Part shown: positions 1 through 7,334 of the stretch, one piece after another | Layout of the letters: every line of letters starts with the position of its first letter | Position numbering within the stretch: position 1 is the stretch's first letter | Assembly (NCBI GenBank): GCA_037445375.1 | Contig: JBBIKS010000034.1 | Coordinates: 1 to 24,810, forward strand | Length of the DNA: 24,810 nt | Reading direction: 5' to 3' | Source of the DNA: DYHD01 sp037445375 | GTDB lineage: Bacteria > Nitrospirota > Thermodesulfovibrionia > Thermodesulfovibrionales > Dissulfurispiraceae | The notes under the pieces: model-generated | What the model saw: the letters and a program-made list of their open reading frames with translations, nothing else | The model's database searches: none | What the model was told of the DNA's origin: nothing | Translations under genes and position numbers: made by a program

Positions 1-60
1 TTTTACTATACCAAAATGTTACCTAATTATTGAGCATTAACAACGGTTCTATTTTGCTGC

Positions 61-363
61 CTACGGCAACCCCCCATTTCTTCCGGTCATCTTACATCTG
101 TTTTGCAGGGCAGTCTCTACCCTCGTCGTTGCAAGTCCATTTATTTTCTCTGACCGCTTGACTTCCGCTATGTAACGATTTACAGACGACAAAGACGCGC
201 GGTATCCTATAGACTTAAGTGCAATGTATATCCTCGCTCCAATATAACCCTTCTCAAGCATTTCCTTTATAGCATCTTTAAGCGGGTACAAAAGCCTCTC
301 ATGCCCGCACCTTAAATTCATGAGATGTTTTGCCTCGGATGGAAATGGACTTTCATGCCACAT
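61..363 (-). pseudogene. IS21-family (IstA-like) transposase remnant
   Basis: This open frame of 100 codons looks like the middle of an IS21-type IstA transposase: a helical stretch (LEKGYIGARIYIALKSIGYR), a segment ending in a basic helix (VNRYIAEVKR), then TTRVET, which in the family leads into P-G-K-Q-x-Q-x-D-W at the start of the DDE catalytic domain. Here the frame runs off after VET. In another frame the same DNA reads P-A-K-Q-M-stop-D-D-R, so the copy carries at least one frameshift and one nonsense change. The N-terminal DNA-binding domain and nearly all of the DDE domain are missing. Decayed similarity may continue to about base 20. No terminal repeats are visible. The family call rests on motif memory; that it is a broken gene is clear. 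Confidence 0.6.
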
Positions 364-370
364 GAGTTAA

Positions 371-520
371 GACATTGTTAAACCTATATTCCGAGATATT
401 GAGATTCTTACAAACAAAAGCAACAATCTCCGCAAAACCCGTGATCTTCTCTTGCTGCAATTAATCAGCGGGGAGATTGATGTGGAGAGTCTTGATGTTT
501 TAAAACCGTTAGGAGTATAA
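371..520 (+). pseudogene. hsdS: 3' remnant of type I restriction specificity subunit (HsdS)
   Basis: The frame ending at the TAA at 518-520 reads as the C-terminal conserved helix of HsdS: NLRKTRDLLLLQLISGEIDV followed by ESLDV. This matches the common HsdS ending in which a long coiled helix is followed by (L)LPxLISGEIDVxxLDI. An in-frame TAA at 368-370 closes the frame upstream, so only about 49 codons of a protein usually near 400 residues survive. The lost part would have held both target-recognition domains. It sits directly beside the transposase remnant, and an hsdR fragment lies about 600 bases downstream, so this appears to be what is left of an hsd operon on the plus strand. Confidence 0.75.
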
Positions 521-550
521 TAGGCGTATAACTCAATGGGGGTGTTTATA

Positions 551-802
551 ATGCATAAAGGGAAGGTAAATATAACGATGGACGAGGACTTGATAGAGTA
601 TATTAAATCGTATGCGGAGGAACAGAGAACCACTGTCTCTGAAGTTTTTACGCAGTTTGTTTTAAACCTGAAAAGGACAGTTGTAAATGAACCTACTGAA
701 ATAATTCTTGCCGACCCTAATTTCAAGGAAAGCCTGCTGGATACAATTTCTAAAATCGGGAGGGGTAAGATTAAATGGTTCAAGTACGAAGAAATCTTTT
801 AA
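551..802 (+). CDS. Antitoxin, ribbon-helix-helix-like (DUF6364 type)
   Basis: A protein of 83 residues. Its N-terminus (KVNITMDEDLIEYIKSYAEE) has the beta-strand-then-helix pattern of ribbon-helix-helix antitoxins, and TVSEVFTQFVLNL would be the second helix. The acidic to aromatic C-terminal tail is probably the toxin-binding part. I place the start at 551 rather than the ATG at 536, because a G-rich ribosome-binding stretch (539-544, GGGGTG) lies just upstream of 551. The stop codon overlaps the next start (TAATG at 800-804), which is typical translational coupling of an antitoxin to its toxin. Such antitoxins usually repress their own promoter. It lies between the hsdS and hsdR remnants, a common place for accessory genes in type I loci. 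Confidence 0.75.
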   Translation: MHKGKVNITMDEDLIEYIKSYAEEQRTTVSEVFTQFVLNLKRTVVNEPTEIILADPNFKESLLDTISKIGRGKIKWFKYEEIF

Positions 803-1122
803 TGGAAGCTCTGTTCACCGATGTTTTCGTAAAATCCCTGAAAAGGCACATTTCAATAAAGAAAGCGATACAAAAGAAAGTGGATATGATTATAAAAAAC
901 CCTATCGCCCTCGGTGAACCATTAAAAGGAAATTTCAGGGGATATTACAGCAGTTTTGTTAAGAAGAATTTTCTCATAATTTACCTTTATTGTAAGGTCT
1001 GCAGGGCAAAGGGTGATGACAAGATAGTTCTCTGCCATGATTGTAATAAGTGCAAAAATGAAACCATAAAATTTGTGGATATAGGTCCGCATGATGAAGC
1101 ACATAAGAAAAAATCTTACTGA
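802..1122 (+). CDS. RelE/ParE-family toxin with a cysteine cluster
   Basis: A protein of 106 residues, starting at the ATG that overlaps the antitoxin stop. A longer frame from 775 would run inside the antitoxin and has no ribosome-binding site. The layout fits the RelE/ParE fold: two N-terminal helices (TDVFVKSLKRH and KKAIQKKVDMIIKNP), then beta strands (KGNFRGYYSSFV, FLIIYLY) and a final strand (FVDIGPHDEAH). Between the last strands is an insert with five cysteines, C64-x2-C67 and C78-x2-C81-x2-C84, which could bind a metal. The expected function is an mRNA interferase or gyrase-type toxin held in check by the upstream protein. The catalytic residues cannot be assigned securely by eye. 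Confidence 0.75.
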   Translation: MEALFTDVFVKSLKRHISIKKAIQKKVDMIIKNPIALGEPLKGNFRGYYSSFVKKNFLIIYLYCKVCRAKGDDKIVLCHDCNKCKNETIKFVDIGPHDEAHKKKSY

Positions 1123-1136
1123 TCCTGACAAATCAG

Positions 1137-1925
1137 ATGTTTAATGAAATAGAACTCATCGAACAGCCAGCTATAGAGCTTTTCAAGTCGCTCGGCTATT
1201 CTTATCAAGATGCTTATAATGATGCATTCGGCGAGACAGGCACACTCGGCAGGGAGACTTCAACTGATGCTGTTTTTAAACCGAGATTAAAAGAAGCTCT
1301 CATAAAATTAAATTCGACCCTTTCATTCGAAGCCACAGACCAAGCCATTGAAGAACTCACAAGAGACAGGAGCATTCTGCATCCTATCACTGCCAATCGT
1401 GAAATCTACAAGCTCATCCGTGACGGTGTAAAGGTAGAAGTCAGACAGGCAGTTGGGCCCGAGGAGGATGAGACTGTAAAAGTTATGGACTTCAATGAGC
1501 CTGAAAACAATGACTTCTTCCTTGCCTCTCAGTTTTGTGTAACAGGCGAGATGTATAAAAGAAGGGTTGACCTTGTGGGCTCTGTGAACGGGCGTCCGCT
1601 AATTTTCATCGAACTTAAGGCAGTTCATAAAAGACTCGAAAAGGCTTTTATAGATAACCTTATTGATTACAAAGACACAATCCCTCAGATTTTCTGGCAT
1701 AATGCCTTTATCATTCTCTCAAAGGGCTCTGAGAGCTGGGTTAGCACAATAATAGCTGACTTTGAGCACTTCAACGAATGGAAGAAGATAAACAGCGAAG
1801 GCGAAGGTGGAGTGGTGTCGCTCGAAACAATAATCAGGGGCATTAGTAAAAAGAAAAAGCTCCTCAAGTTAAATCTGAAATGCAAAATAAAAGAGAGAGG
1901 ATTTAAGAATGTTTATATTATTTGA
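1137..1925 (+). pseudogene. hsdR: Truncated type I restriction endonuclease subunit HsdR (N-terminal nuclease part)
   Basis: The first ~240 residues match the N-terminus of HsdR: EQPAIELFKSLGY, then TLGRETSTDAVFKPRLKEAL, and a PD-(D/E)xK nuclease core with D145 and the pair E159-K161 (RRVDLVGSVNGRPLIFIELK). HsdR is normally about 1000 residues and carries two RecA-like translocase domains after the nuclease. Here the match stops near LETIIRGISKKKKLL, where the motor domains would begin, and a short unrelated tail leads to a stop inside the next gene's start. No plus-strand hsdM is present and hsdS is a remnant, so the restriction system cannot work from this window. The truncation looks like a deletion that joined this gene to the amidohydrolase. 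Confidence 0.85.
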
Positions 1926-3135
1926 AAACTGTAATTTACTTGATACCGTATCGGGGGAGCTTCTTCCCGGATATAATGTGCTCATAGAAAACTCTAAAAT
2001 CATGGAGGTGAGCGACAGACATATTGAGATTTCAGGGGCGGCGAAACATGACCTTAAGGGTATGACCCTTATGCCGGGTCTTTGTGATGCCCATGTTCAT
2101 TTAACTGCGATAGAACTTGATCTGGCAAAATTAAATGCACTTCCACCATCTTATATAGCTGCTCGTTCCTTTAGATTCGGGGAGGACATGCTTAAACGTG
2201 GATTTACCACTGTTCGTGATGCAGGGGGTGCTGATTGGGGTCTGGCTTTGGCAATAAAAGAGGGTATTTTTGAATGTCCGAGACTTTTATTCTGCGGACA
2301 CGCACTTTCGCAGACCGGAGGGCACGGCGATCTAAGGCAGCGCGGAGATGATTATATTGACTATGGATATCCTTCAGTCGGAGCGCTGGGACGCATATGT
2401 GATGGGGTAACGGAGGTTCGCCGTGCAGTGAGGGATGAATTAAGAAAGGGAGCCACCCATGTCAAGATTATGGCTTCAGGCGGGGTTGCCTCTCCTACTG
2501 ACCCTATCAACAGCAATCAGTTTAGTCTTGAAGAAATAAGGGCAATCGTTGAAGAAGCAGGGGCCGCAAATACCTATGTGATGGCACATGCTTACACCGC
2601 AGCGTCTATCAAGAGGGCGCTAGATTGCGGGATCAGGTCAATAGAGCATGGAAATCTCATTGATGAAGAAACCCTCGATTTATTGATTGCAAAGAATGCC
2701 TTCCTCGTGCCTACACTCGCTACATATGAGATGCTTTCCAAAAAAGAAACGGGCATTAGCTTCCCGGAAGAATTAATTGAAAAGGCTGGAGACCTGAGGG
2801 AAAAATCCATAACATCTCTCGATATGGCTTACCGCAAAGGGGCAAAGATCGCTTTCGGAACTGACCTTCTTGGACCTTTTCATAAATATCAATCTATAGA
2901 ATTCACATTAAGACGGCAGGTTATGCACCCACTGGATATCATTCGTTCAGCAACCACAGTTTGTGCAGAACTTTTTAATATGCAAGGCAAAGTTGGCGTG
3001 ATTGCACCTAATGCTTATGCCGATATTCTGGTTATTAACGGCAATCCACTTGAAGATATTGAAGTGCTGCGGTCAGAAAACAATCGCATAAGAATCATAA
3101 TGAAAGAAGGCAGATTCATCATAAACAGCCTATAA
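1909..3135 (+). CDS. Metal-dependent amidohydrolase (imidazolonepropionase/dipeptidase-like)
   Basis: A complete 408-residue amidohydrolase-superfamily enzyme. The metal ligands are recognisable: H62 and H64 in DAHVHL, the bridging lysine in HVKIMASGGV, histidines in MAHAYTAA and SIEHGN, and the catalytic aspartate in IAFGTDLLGP. The C-terminal PNAYADILVINGNPLEDI segment closes the small beta-sandwich, as in imidazolonepropionase-like and Xaa-Pro/Xaa-Arg dipeptidase-like members. It probably hydrolyses a C-N bond in a cyclic amide, peptide or drug-like compound in the cytoplasm. The substrate cannot be told from sequence, so no symbol is given. The start at 1909 overlaps the tail of the hsdR fragment and has GAGAGAGGA about ten bases upstream. 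The next gene, priA, begins four bases after its stop. Confidence 0.88.
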   Translation: MFILFENCNLLDTVSGELLPGYNVLIENSKIMEVSDRHIEISGAAKHDLKGMTLMPGLCDAHVHLTAIELDLAKLNALPPSYIAARSFRFGEDMLKRGFTTVRDAGGADWGLALAIKEGIFECPRLLFCGHALSQTGGHGDLRQRGDDYIDYGYPSVGALGRICDGVTEVRRAVRDELRKGATHVKIMASGGVASPTDPINSNQFSLEEIRAIVEEAGAANTYVMAHAYTAASIKRALDCGIRSIEHGNLIDEETLDLLIAKNAFLVPTLATYEMLSKKETGISFPEELIEKAGDLREKSITSLDMAYRKGAKIAFGTDLLGPFHKYQSIEFTLRRQVMHPLDIIRSATTVCAELFNMQGKVGVIAPNAYADILVINGNPLEDIEVLRSENNRIRIIMKEGRFIINSL

Positions 3136-3139
3136 ACTA

Positions 3140-5122
3140 ATGTTTGCAGAAGTCATCTTTCCATTAAAGATTAAGTCATTCACATATAACGTGCCTCCTG
3201 ATATGCCTCCTGACTTAACAGGCAGGATTGTCAAGGCGCCTCTTGGCAATCGAGACTTATATGGTATTGTTTGCGATGTAAGTAATACCTGTGCTTTTGC
3301 AGGGAGGGTGTTAGATAAAAATATAGAGCTTAAAACATCTAAAATTAAAGAAATTGTATCTGTCCATGAACATTTTGGCTCACCTCAAACTATCTCATTC
3401 TTAAAATGGCTCTCTGAATATTACATTGCTCCATCCGGTATTGCGCTTGCAAGTTGTTTCTTTAAGGATGCGATTAAGGTAATTGAAAAATCCATAGCCC
3501 ATAAAATATCTGCTCCCGAAGATGACAAGCCCAAGATATCGTGTCTTTCAGATAATACAGAGCAAGATATTTTCCCCCTTGTTAATGCAATACAAAGCGG
3601 TAATTTTAGCTCATTTCTGCTTCATTCACCTTCTCATTTTTATGAAAAAGGTTTTCTGAGTGATTTTTGCAAAAAGGCTTTTACAGATATATCGGGTGCA
3701 ATAGTATTAGTCCCGGAAATTAGTCAGATTGATGGCATTGCTGGCATTTTGCAGGCAATCTTTGGCGGGAGGGTATGCACAATACACAGCAAACAGGGCA
3801 GGAAAAAAAGGACAGAAGCTATTAGGGGTATTCTTTCAGGTAATTATAATATAGTTGTCGGTACGAGGTCGGCCATTCTAATGCCTTTAAAGAAAATTTC
3901 ATTTGTAGCTGTCCTTAGCGAACACAGCCCTTCTTACAAGGGTGAGGAGGGACTGAGATATAATGGCAGAGATGTGGCTGTCATGAGGGCTTTTTTAGAA
4001 AGGGTGCCCGTTTTACTTTCTTCTATATGTCCTTCTGTTGAGTCTATCTATAATTCAGAAACACGAAAGTATCATCGGTTGAGAGTCTCTCATAAAGGGA
4101 TGCCATCTGATATATTCAATTCGTTTTCGGCAAAAAAAAGAGCCGAGATCGAGATTATTAATATGTGGGATGTCGAAAAATCTGGGCTTTCGATATCAAA
4201 AAAAGTCCTGTCAGCGGCTCGACAATACCTTTCTTCAAAAGACAATATCCTATTCATAGTCAATAAAAAAGGGTATTCACTTATAATGTGCAAAGACTGC
4301 GGATATATATTCAGGTGTCCAGCATGCCAAATACCTTTGATGTTTTATAAAACTGAAGGACTATTAAGATGCCGCCAGTGTGCAGCAGAGAGAAAAGTCC
4401 CGGAAAGTTGTCAGGTATGCAGAGGGGTTGAGCTAATACCGCTCGGTGCGGGTATCGAAAGAATAAAAGAAGATATAAGAAAATTTTTGAAGAAAGATGC
4501 GGTGCCGCTCAATAAGAATGCTCAATTGCTACCAAACAATGATGAATTCACACCCTTTGTCATAGGGCATGGTCATCAGGTTCGGAGGCTGAAGGGAAGC
4601 TTATTCAAGTCCGCCGTTTTTTTTGACATAGACCCCTGCCTTTTAGAGCCAAATTACAGGGCAAATGAGAGGGCATTTCAGAATGTTATGCAGATAGCAC
4701 AGGTAGTAAAACCCGACGGGCGCATTTTTCTGCAGACAAGAAGTCCTAAAAACAAGATACTGAATTTTATCAAGAATTATGACTTTAAAGGGTTTTATAA
4801 GAATGAACTATCTATCAGGAAAGAGACAGACTTTCCGCCTTTTTGCAGGCTGATACTTTTTAATATCTTATTTAAAAAGGGCATTAATGGTCTGGAAAAA
4901 GAGGTTGAAATGCTTTTTTCGGAAAGCCATGCTCATCAGGAAATAGAGATATTTGGTCCTATTAAACTGCCTTCTACGATTAAATTGCACCTGCACTGGC
5001 AGGTTTTAATAAAATCAAAAGACCGAAAGAAGCTGCATCAGCTTGCATTTTCCCTGAAAGAAACCCTGTCTTCCATGAAAGAGCTAAAAGTAAGTGCCGA
5101 TGTTGACCCAATAAGGTTATAG
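3140..5122 (+). CDS. priA: Primosomal protein N' (PriA) with degenerate helicase motifs
   Basis: A 660-residue PriA homologue. Kept features are the N-terminal 3'-end-binding region (FAEVIFPLKI, FLKWLSEYYIAPSG), helicase motif Ia (IVLVPEIS), VVGTRSAI, YNGRDVAVMRA, and a full zinc site of eight cysteines (C384, C387, C393, C396, C411, C414, C424, C427) followed by LGAGIERIKEDI. The ATPase motifs are not kept. The Walker A site, usually GxTGSGKT, is SPSHFYEK (163-170). The DEEH box is LSEH (259-262). The GRAGR motif VI is QVVKPDG (521-527). The protein probably keeps fork binding and DnaB-loader recruitment but not ATP-driven unwinding, as UniProt notes for actinobacterial PriA. The intact full-length frame argues against a pseudogene. 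Confidence 0.88.
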   Translation: MFAEVIFPLKIKSFTYNVPPDMPPDLTGRIVKAPLGNRDLYGIVCDVSNTCAFAGRVLDKNIELKTSKIKEIVSVHEHFGSPQTISFLKWLSEYYIAPSGIALASCFFKDAIKVIEKSIAHKISAPEDDKPKISCLSDNTEQDIFPLVNAIQSGNFSSFLLHSPSHFYEKGFLSDFCKKAFTDISGAIVLVPEISQIDGIAGILQAIFGGRVCTIHSKQGRKKRTEAIRGILSGNYNIVVGTRSAILMPLKKISFVAVLSEHSPSYKGEEGLRYNGRDVAVMRAFLERVPVLLSSICPSVESIYNSETRKYHRLRVSHKGMPSDIFNSFSAKKRAEIEIINMWDVEKSGLSISKKVLSAARQYLSSKDNILFIVNKKGYSLIMCKDCGYIFRCPACQIPLMFYKTEGLLRCRQCAAERKVPESCQVCRGVELIPLGAGIERIKEDIRKFLKKDAVPLNKNAQLLPNNDEFTPFVIGHGHQVRRLKGSLFKSAVFFDIDPCLLEPNYRANERAFQNVMQIAQVVKPDGRIFLQTRSPKNKILNFIKNYDFKGFYKNELSIRKETDFPPFCRLILFNILFKKGINGLEKEVEMLFSESHAHQEIEIFGPIKLPSTIKLHLHWQVLIKSKDRKKLHQLAFSLKETLSSMKELKVSADVDPIRL

Positions 5123-5138
5123 TTGTTTAACTCGTAAT

Positions 5139-5160
5139 TCCCCGCAGCTTGCTGCGGGGA
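5139..5160. terminator. Convergent hairpin between priA and ribF
   Basis: A perfect 8-bp stem, CCCCGCAG (5140-5147) with CTGCGGGG (5152-5159), and loop CTTG, extended by one T-A pair. It sits 17 bases after the priA stop and just after the ribF stop on the other strand, so it can end transcription from both sides. The plus-strand side is followed only by GGTTCACTTTT, a weak T-run, so termination may be partial. Confidence 0.6.
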
Positions 5161-5163
5161 GGT

Positions 5164-6183
5164 TCACTTTTCGGGCAAAAATAACGGGAGTTTTTTTCTT
5201 TGAAGGATTTGTCCTGCATTTTTTATGTCTTCTAAAATATGTTTCCGAAGTTCTTCAACATTAGAAAACTTTTTCTCATCCCTGATTCTTTCGATAAAAT
5301 GTATGCGCAGTTCCCTGTCAAGCAGATTTCCCACAAAGTCGAGCAAATGAACCTCCAGGCTTACATGCTCGATATCTCCAAATGTTGGGTTTTTACCGAT
5401 ATTTGCAGCACCATTAAAAATCTCGCATTGAGATGGGATTTCACCAGAACTTAAAGCCTCTATCGGGGTATTCGGATGACATCCGGGGGTGCAAAGAGAA
5501 ACTTTCACTGCATAAACACCCTCTTTTGGTATAACCTCGTTGGGAGAGCTTACATTTGCTGTGGGTATATTCAATATCGCGGTGCCCCTGCCCGTTCCCC
5601 TGATTACCTTTCCTTTGATATGATATGCCCTTCCGAGCATGACAGAAGCCTCAAATACCCTTCCCTTTTGTATAAGGCTCCTTAGTTTGGAGCTGCTGAC
5701 AATGTTGCCGTCTATCTTTGCATATCTTACTACGGAGAAACCAAAACCGTATTTCTTTGCCTTTAGTCTGAGCAGTTTTGTGTTGCCTTTTTTTCTCTTT
5801 CCGAATGAGAAATTGTGCCCAACAATCAGCCATTTCGTTCCAAGCTTTTCAACGAGTATATTCTTTATGAAGGTTTCAGGCTCGGTTTGGGAGAATTTCT
5901 TATCGAAAGGAATAATTATTACAGCCCTCAATCCTGATTGTGAGAGCAATTCTACCTTATCATCTAAGGTGGTAAGCATTTTTAATCCCCTTTCAGGCAC
6001 TAGAACTCTCACAGGATGCGGATCAAAGGAGATTCCAATCGGAGTCCCTCCAATTTGCTGGGCTGCCATAACGACCCTTTTGCATATCTTCTGATGCCCA
6101 AGGTGAACTCCGTCAAAGTTGCCAATGGTAACAACAGGATTGGGAAAATCAAAAATACCGTCAAGTCCTTTTATAATTTGCAT
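5164..6183 (-). CDS. ribF: Bifunctional riboflavin kinase / FAD synthetase
   Basis: RibF (339 residues) turns riboflavin into FMN and then FAD in the cytoplasm. The N-terminal FMN adenylyltransferase domain shows TIGNFDGVHLGHQ, FDPHP and WLIVGHNFSFGKRKKG, including the HxGH-like nucleotide site and the later SSSKLRSLI. The C-terminal kinase domain shows GKVIRGTGRGTAILNIPTAN, GVYAV, NGAANIGKNPTF and LEVHLLDF. Between KVSL and the conserved NGAANIG there is an insert of about 25 residues with three cysteines (CTPGCHPNTP...SQCEIF), longer than the usual loop. It lies downstream of coaE on the same strand with a 70-base gap, so the two cofactor genes may be cotranscribed. Confidence 0.95.
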   Translation of the reverse strand: MQIIKGLDGIFDFPNPVVTIGNFDGVHLGHQKICKRVVMAAQQIGGTPIGISFDPHPVRVLVPERGLKMLTTLDDKVELLSQSGLRAVIIIPFDKKFSQTEPETFIKNILVEKLGTKWLIVGHNFSFGKRKKGNTKLLRLKAKKYGFGFSVVRYAKIDGNIVSSSKLRSLIQKGRVFEASVMLGRAYHIKGKVIRGTGRGTAILNIPTANVSSPNEVIPKEGVYAVKVSLCTPGCHPNTPIEALSSGEIPSQCEIFNGAANIGKNPTFGDIEHVSLEVHLLDFVGNLLDRELRIHFIERIRDEKKFSNVEELRKHILEDIKNAGQILQRKKLPLFLPEK

Positions 6184-6255
6184 ATTATCCTACTATTAAA
6201 AAACAAGAATGAAAGCACGATGAGTAAAACTTAAATCCAAAAAAGCACGCAGTTT

Positions 6256-6885
6256 TTAATTATTCCTATTCATTTTCTCCATTGATAAGAGCCGCTGGTA
6301 TATCTCTATGACCTGCTCTTTGGTATATTCTACAGTTTTACTGTTATCTATCGAATAATCAGATTTGCTGACCTTCATATCTATCGGAAACTGGCTGGCA
6401 AGCCTTTTTCTTGCTTCTTCTTCATTTATTCCTTTATTTCTGAGTCTCTCGATAGCTACATCTACAGATGTAAAGACAGTAATTATTATATCAAATCTAT
6501 TCTGATAACCCCTTTCGAAGATTACAGGGGCTTCAATTATGATGATATTTTCCTTCCCTGCGGCTTTGATCTTATAGACTTCGTATTCTATCCCCTTAAA
6601 AATCCTCGGATGCAGAATGTCCTCAAGAGATATCCTTAAGTGCGGATGATTGAAGACTATCTCAGAAAGCAGCTTTTTATCAACTGTGTTATCGTTTACG
6701 AGATCATCACCAAAGGCTTTCTTAATTTCCTCAATTACCTCAGTCTGGCAAAGGAGGTTTTTAACTATCTCGTCAGTGTCAAGAGTAAAAGCACCGAGTT
6801 CTCTGAATATCCTCGCAACCGTGCTTTTACCCATACCAAAGTTTCCTGTTAATCCAACCATTATCATAATCTTTATTCTTTCCAT
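6256..6885 (-). CDS. coaE: Dephospho-CoA kinase
   Basis: CoaE catalyses the last step of coenzyme A synthesis, phosphorylating the 3'-OH of dephospho-CoA. The P-loop GLTGNFGMGKST is at the N-terminus, followed by DTDEIV (substrate-binding aspartate), the LEDILHPRIF segment, IIIEAPVIFERG and the RLRNKGINEEEARKRLASQ lid, all in family order. The length of about 209 residues is normal. The longest frame begins with a TTG at 6888. I give the ATG at 6885, but ATGs at 6867 and 6861 lie closer to the P-loop and fit the family's usual short N-terminus better. Its partner ribF follows on the same strand. Confidence 0.93.
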   Translation of the reverse strand: MERIKIMIMVGLTGNFGMGKSTVARIFRELGAFTLDTDEIVKNLLCQTEVIEEIKKAFGDDLVNDNTVDKKLLSEIVFNHPHLRISLEDILHPRIFKGIEYEVYKIKAAGKENIIIIEAPVIFERGYQNRFDIIITVFTSVDVAIERLRNKGINEEEARKRLASQFPIDMKVSKSDYSIDNSKTVEYTKEQVIEIYQRLLSMEKMNRNN

Positions 6886-7307
6886 CAATCTGTGATTATT
6901 ACGACCTAACTTAACAAAGCCTCATAAAACACCCTCCCTTCAATGGAGGGGAACATAATAACCCTCTCCTCTTGCCGGAGAGGTCAAGGGTGATGGGGCT
7001 TTATTTTAGTAATTAAAATATATGATACCTAATTCTACCGATTCTTCTAAGTAATTTTCTCCAATGACTGGCGGGACGCCTGTCCTGCGGAGCATCACTA
7101 ATCAACCATTGTGTAGGACAGCTGTCTCGGCTGTCGAGGAGTTGCCAACAAAATAGCTCTATTCAGGTGATATTAAGCGTGATTATTATACCCTTTTCAA
7201 TATAACTATCCACAATCTTTTTAAACCGTTTGTTTTGATATATAATTTATAGATATGGGGAACGAGTCATGACAGCTTGTTGAAATATAGGGGTTAGCTT
7301 CGTTAAA
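6886..7307. repeat. Non-coding patch with four palindromic hairpins
   Basis: No credible gene lies in this gap between two divergent genes. It holds four separate stem-loops: CCCTCC/GGAGGG (6932-6950), CCTCTCC/GGAGAGG (6963-6983, 7 bp), GCGGGAC/GTCCTGC (7071-7088, one G-T pair, loop GCCT) and GACAGC/GCTGTC (7117-7135). The first two resemble each other, and the last two share a GGACAG/CTGTCC theme. Such paired palindromes look like interspersed REP- or MITE-like elements rather than single terminators. No other copies occur in this window that I can see. Confidence 0.5.
7218..7246 (+). promoter_or_regulatory. Possible sigma-70 promoter for the SpoU methyltransferase gene
   Basis: A perfect -10 hexamer TATAAT is at 7241-7246. 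The -35 region 17 bases upstream (TTTTTA, near 7218-7223) is poor. The position, about 60 bases before the coding region and after the repeat patch, is reasonable. Confidence 0.35.
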
Positions 7308-7334
7308 ATGATTCAAGGCGGTCCACTAAATAAT

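Noticed and set aside
367..783. Minus-strand frame of 138 codons near the window start
   Set aside because: It runs antisense to the hsdS remnant and the antitoxin, both of which have recognisable protein motifs on the plus strand.
1885..1945. A functional hsdR-amidohydrolase fusion
   Set aside because: The two genes are in different frames, and the amidohydrolase has its own start and a full N-terminus. The likeness of FILFEN to an HsdR motif is probably chance.
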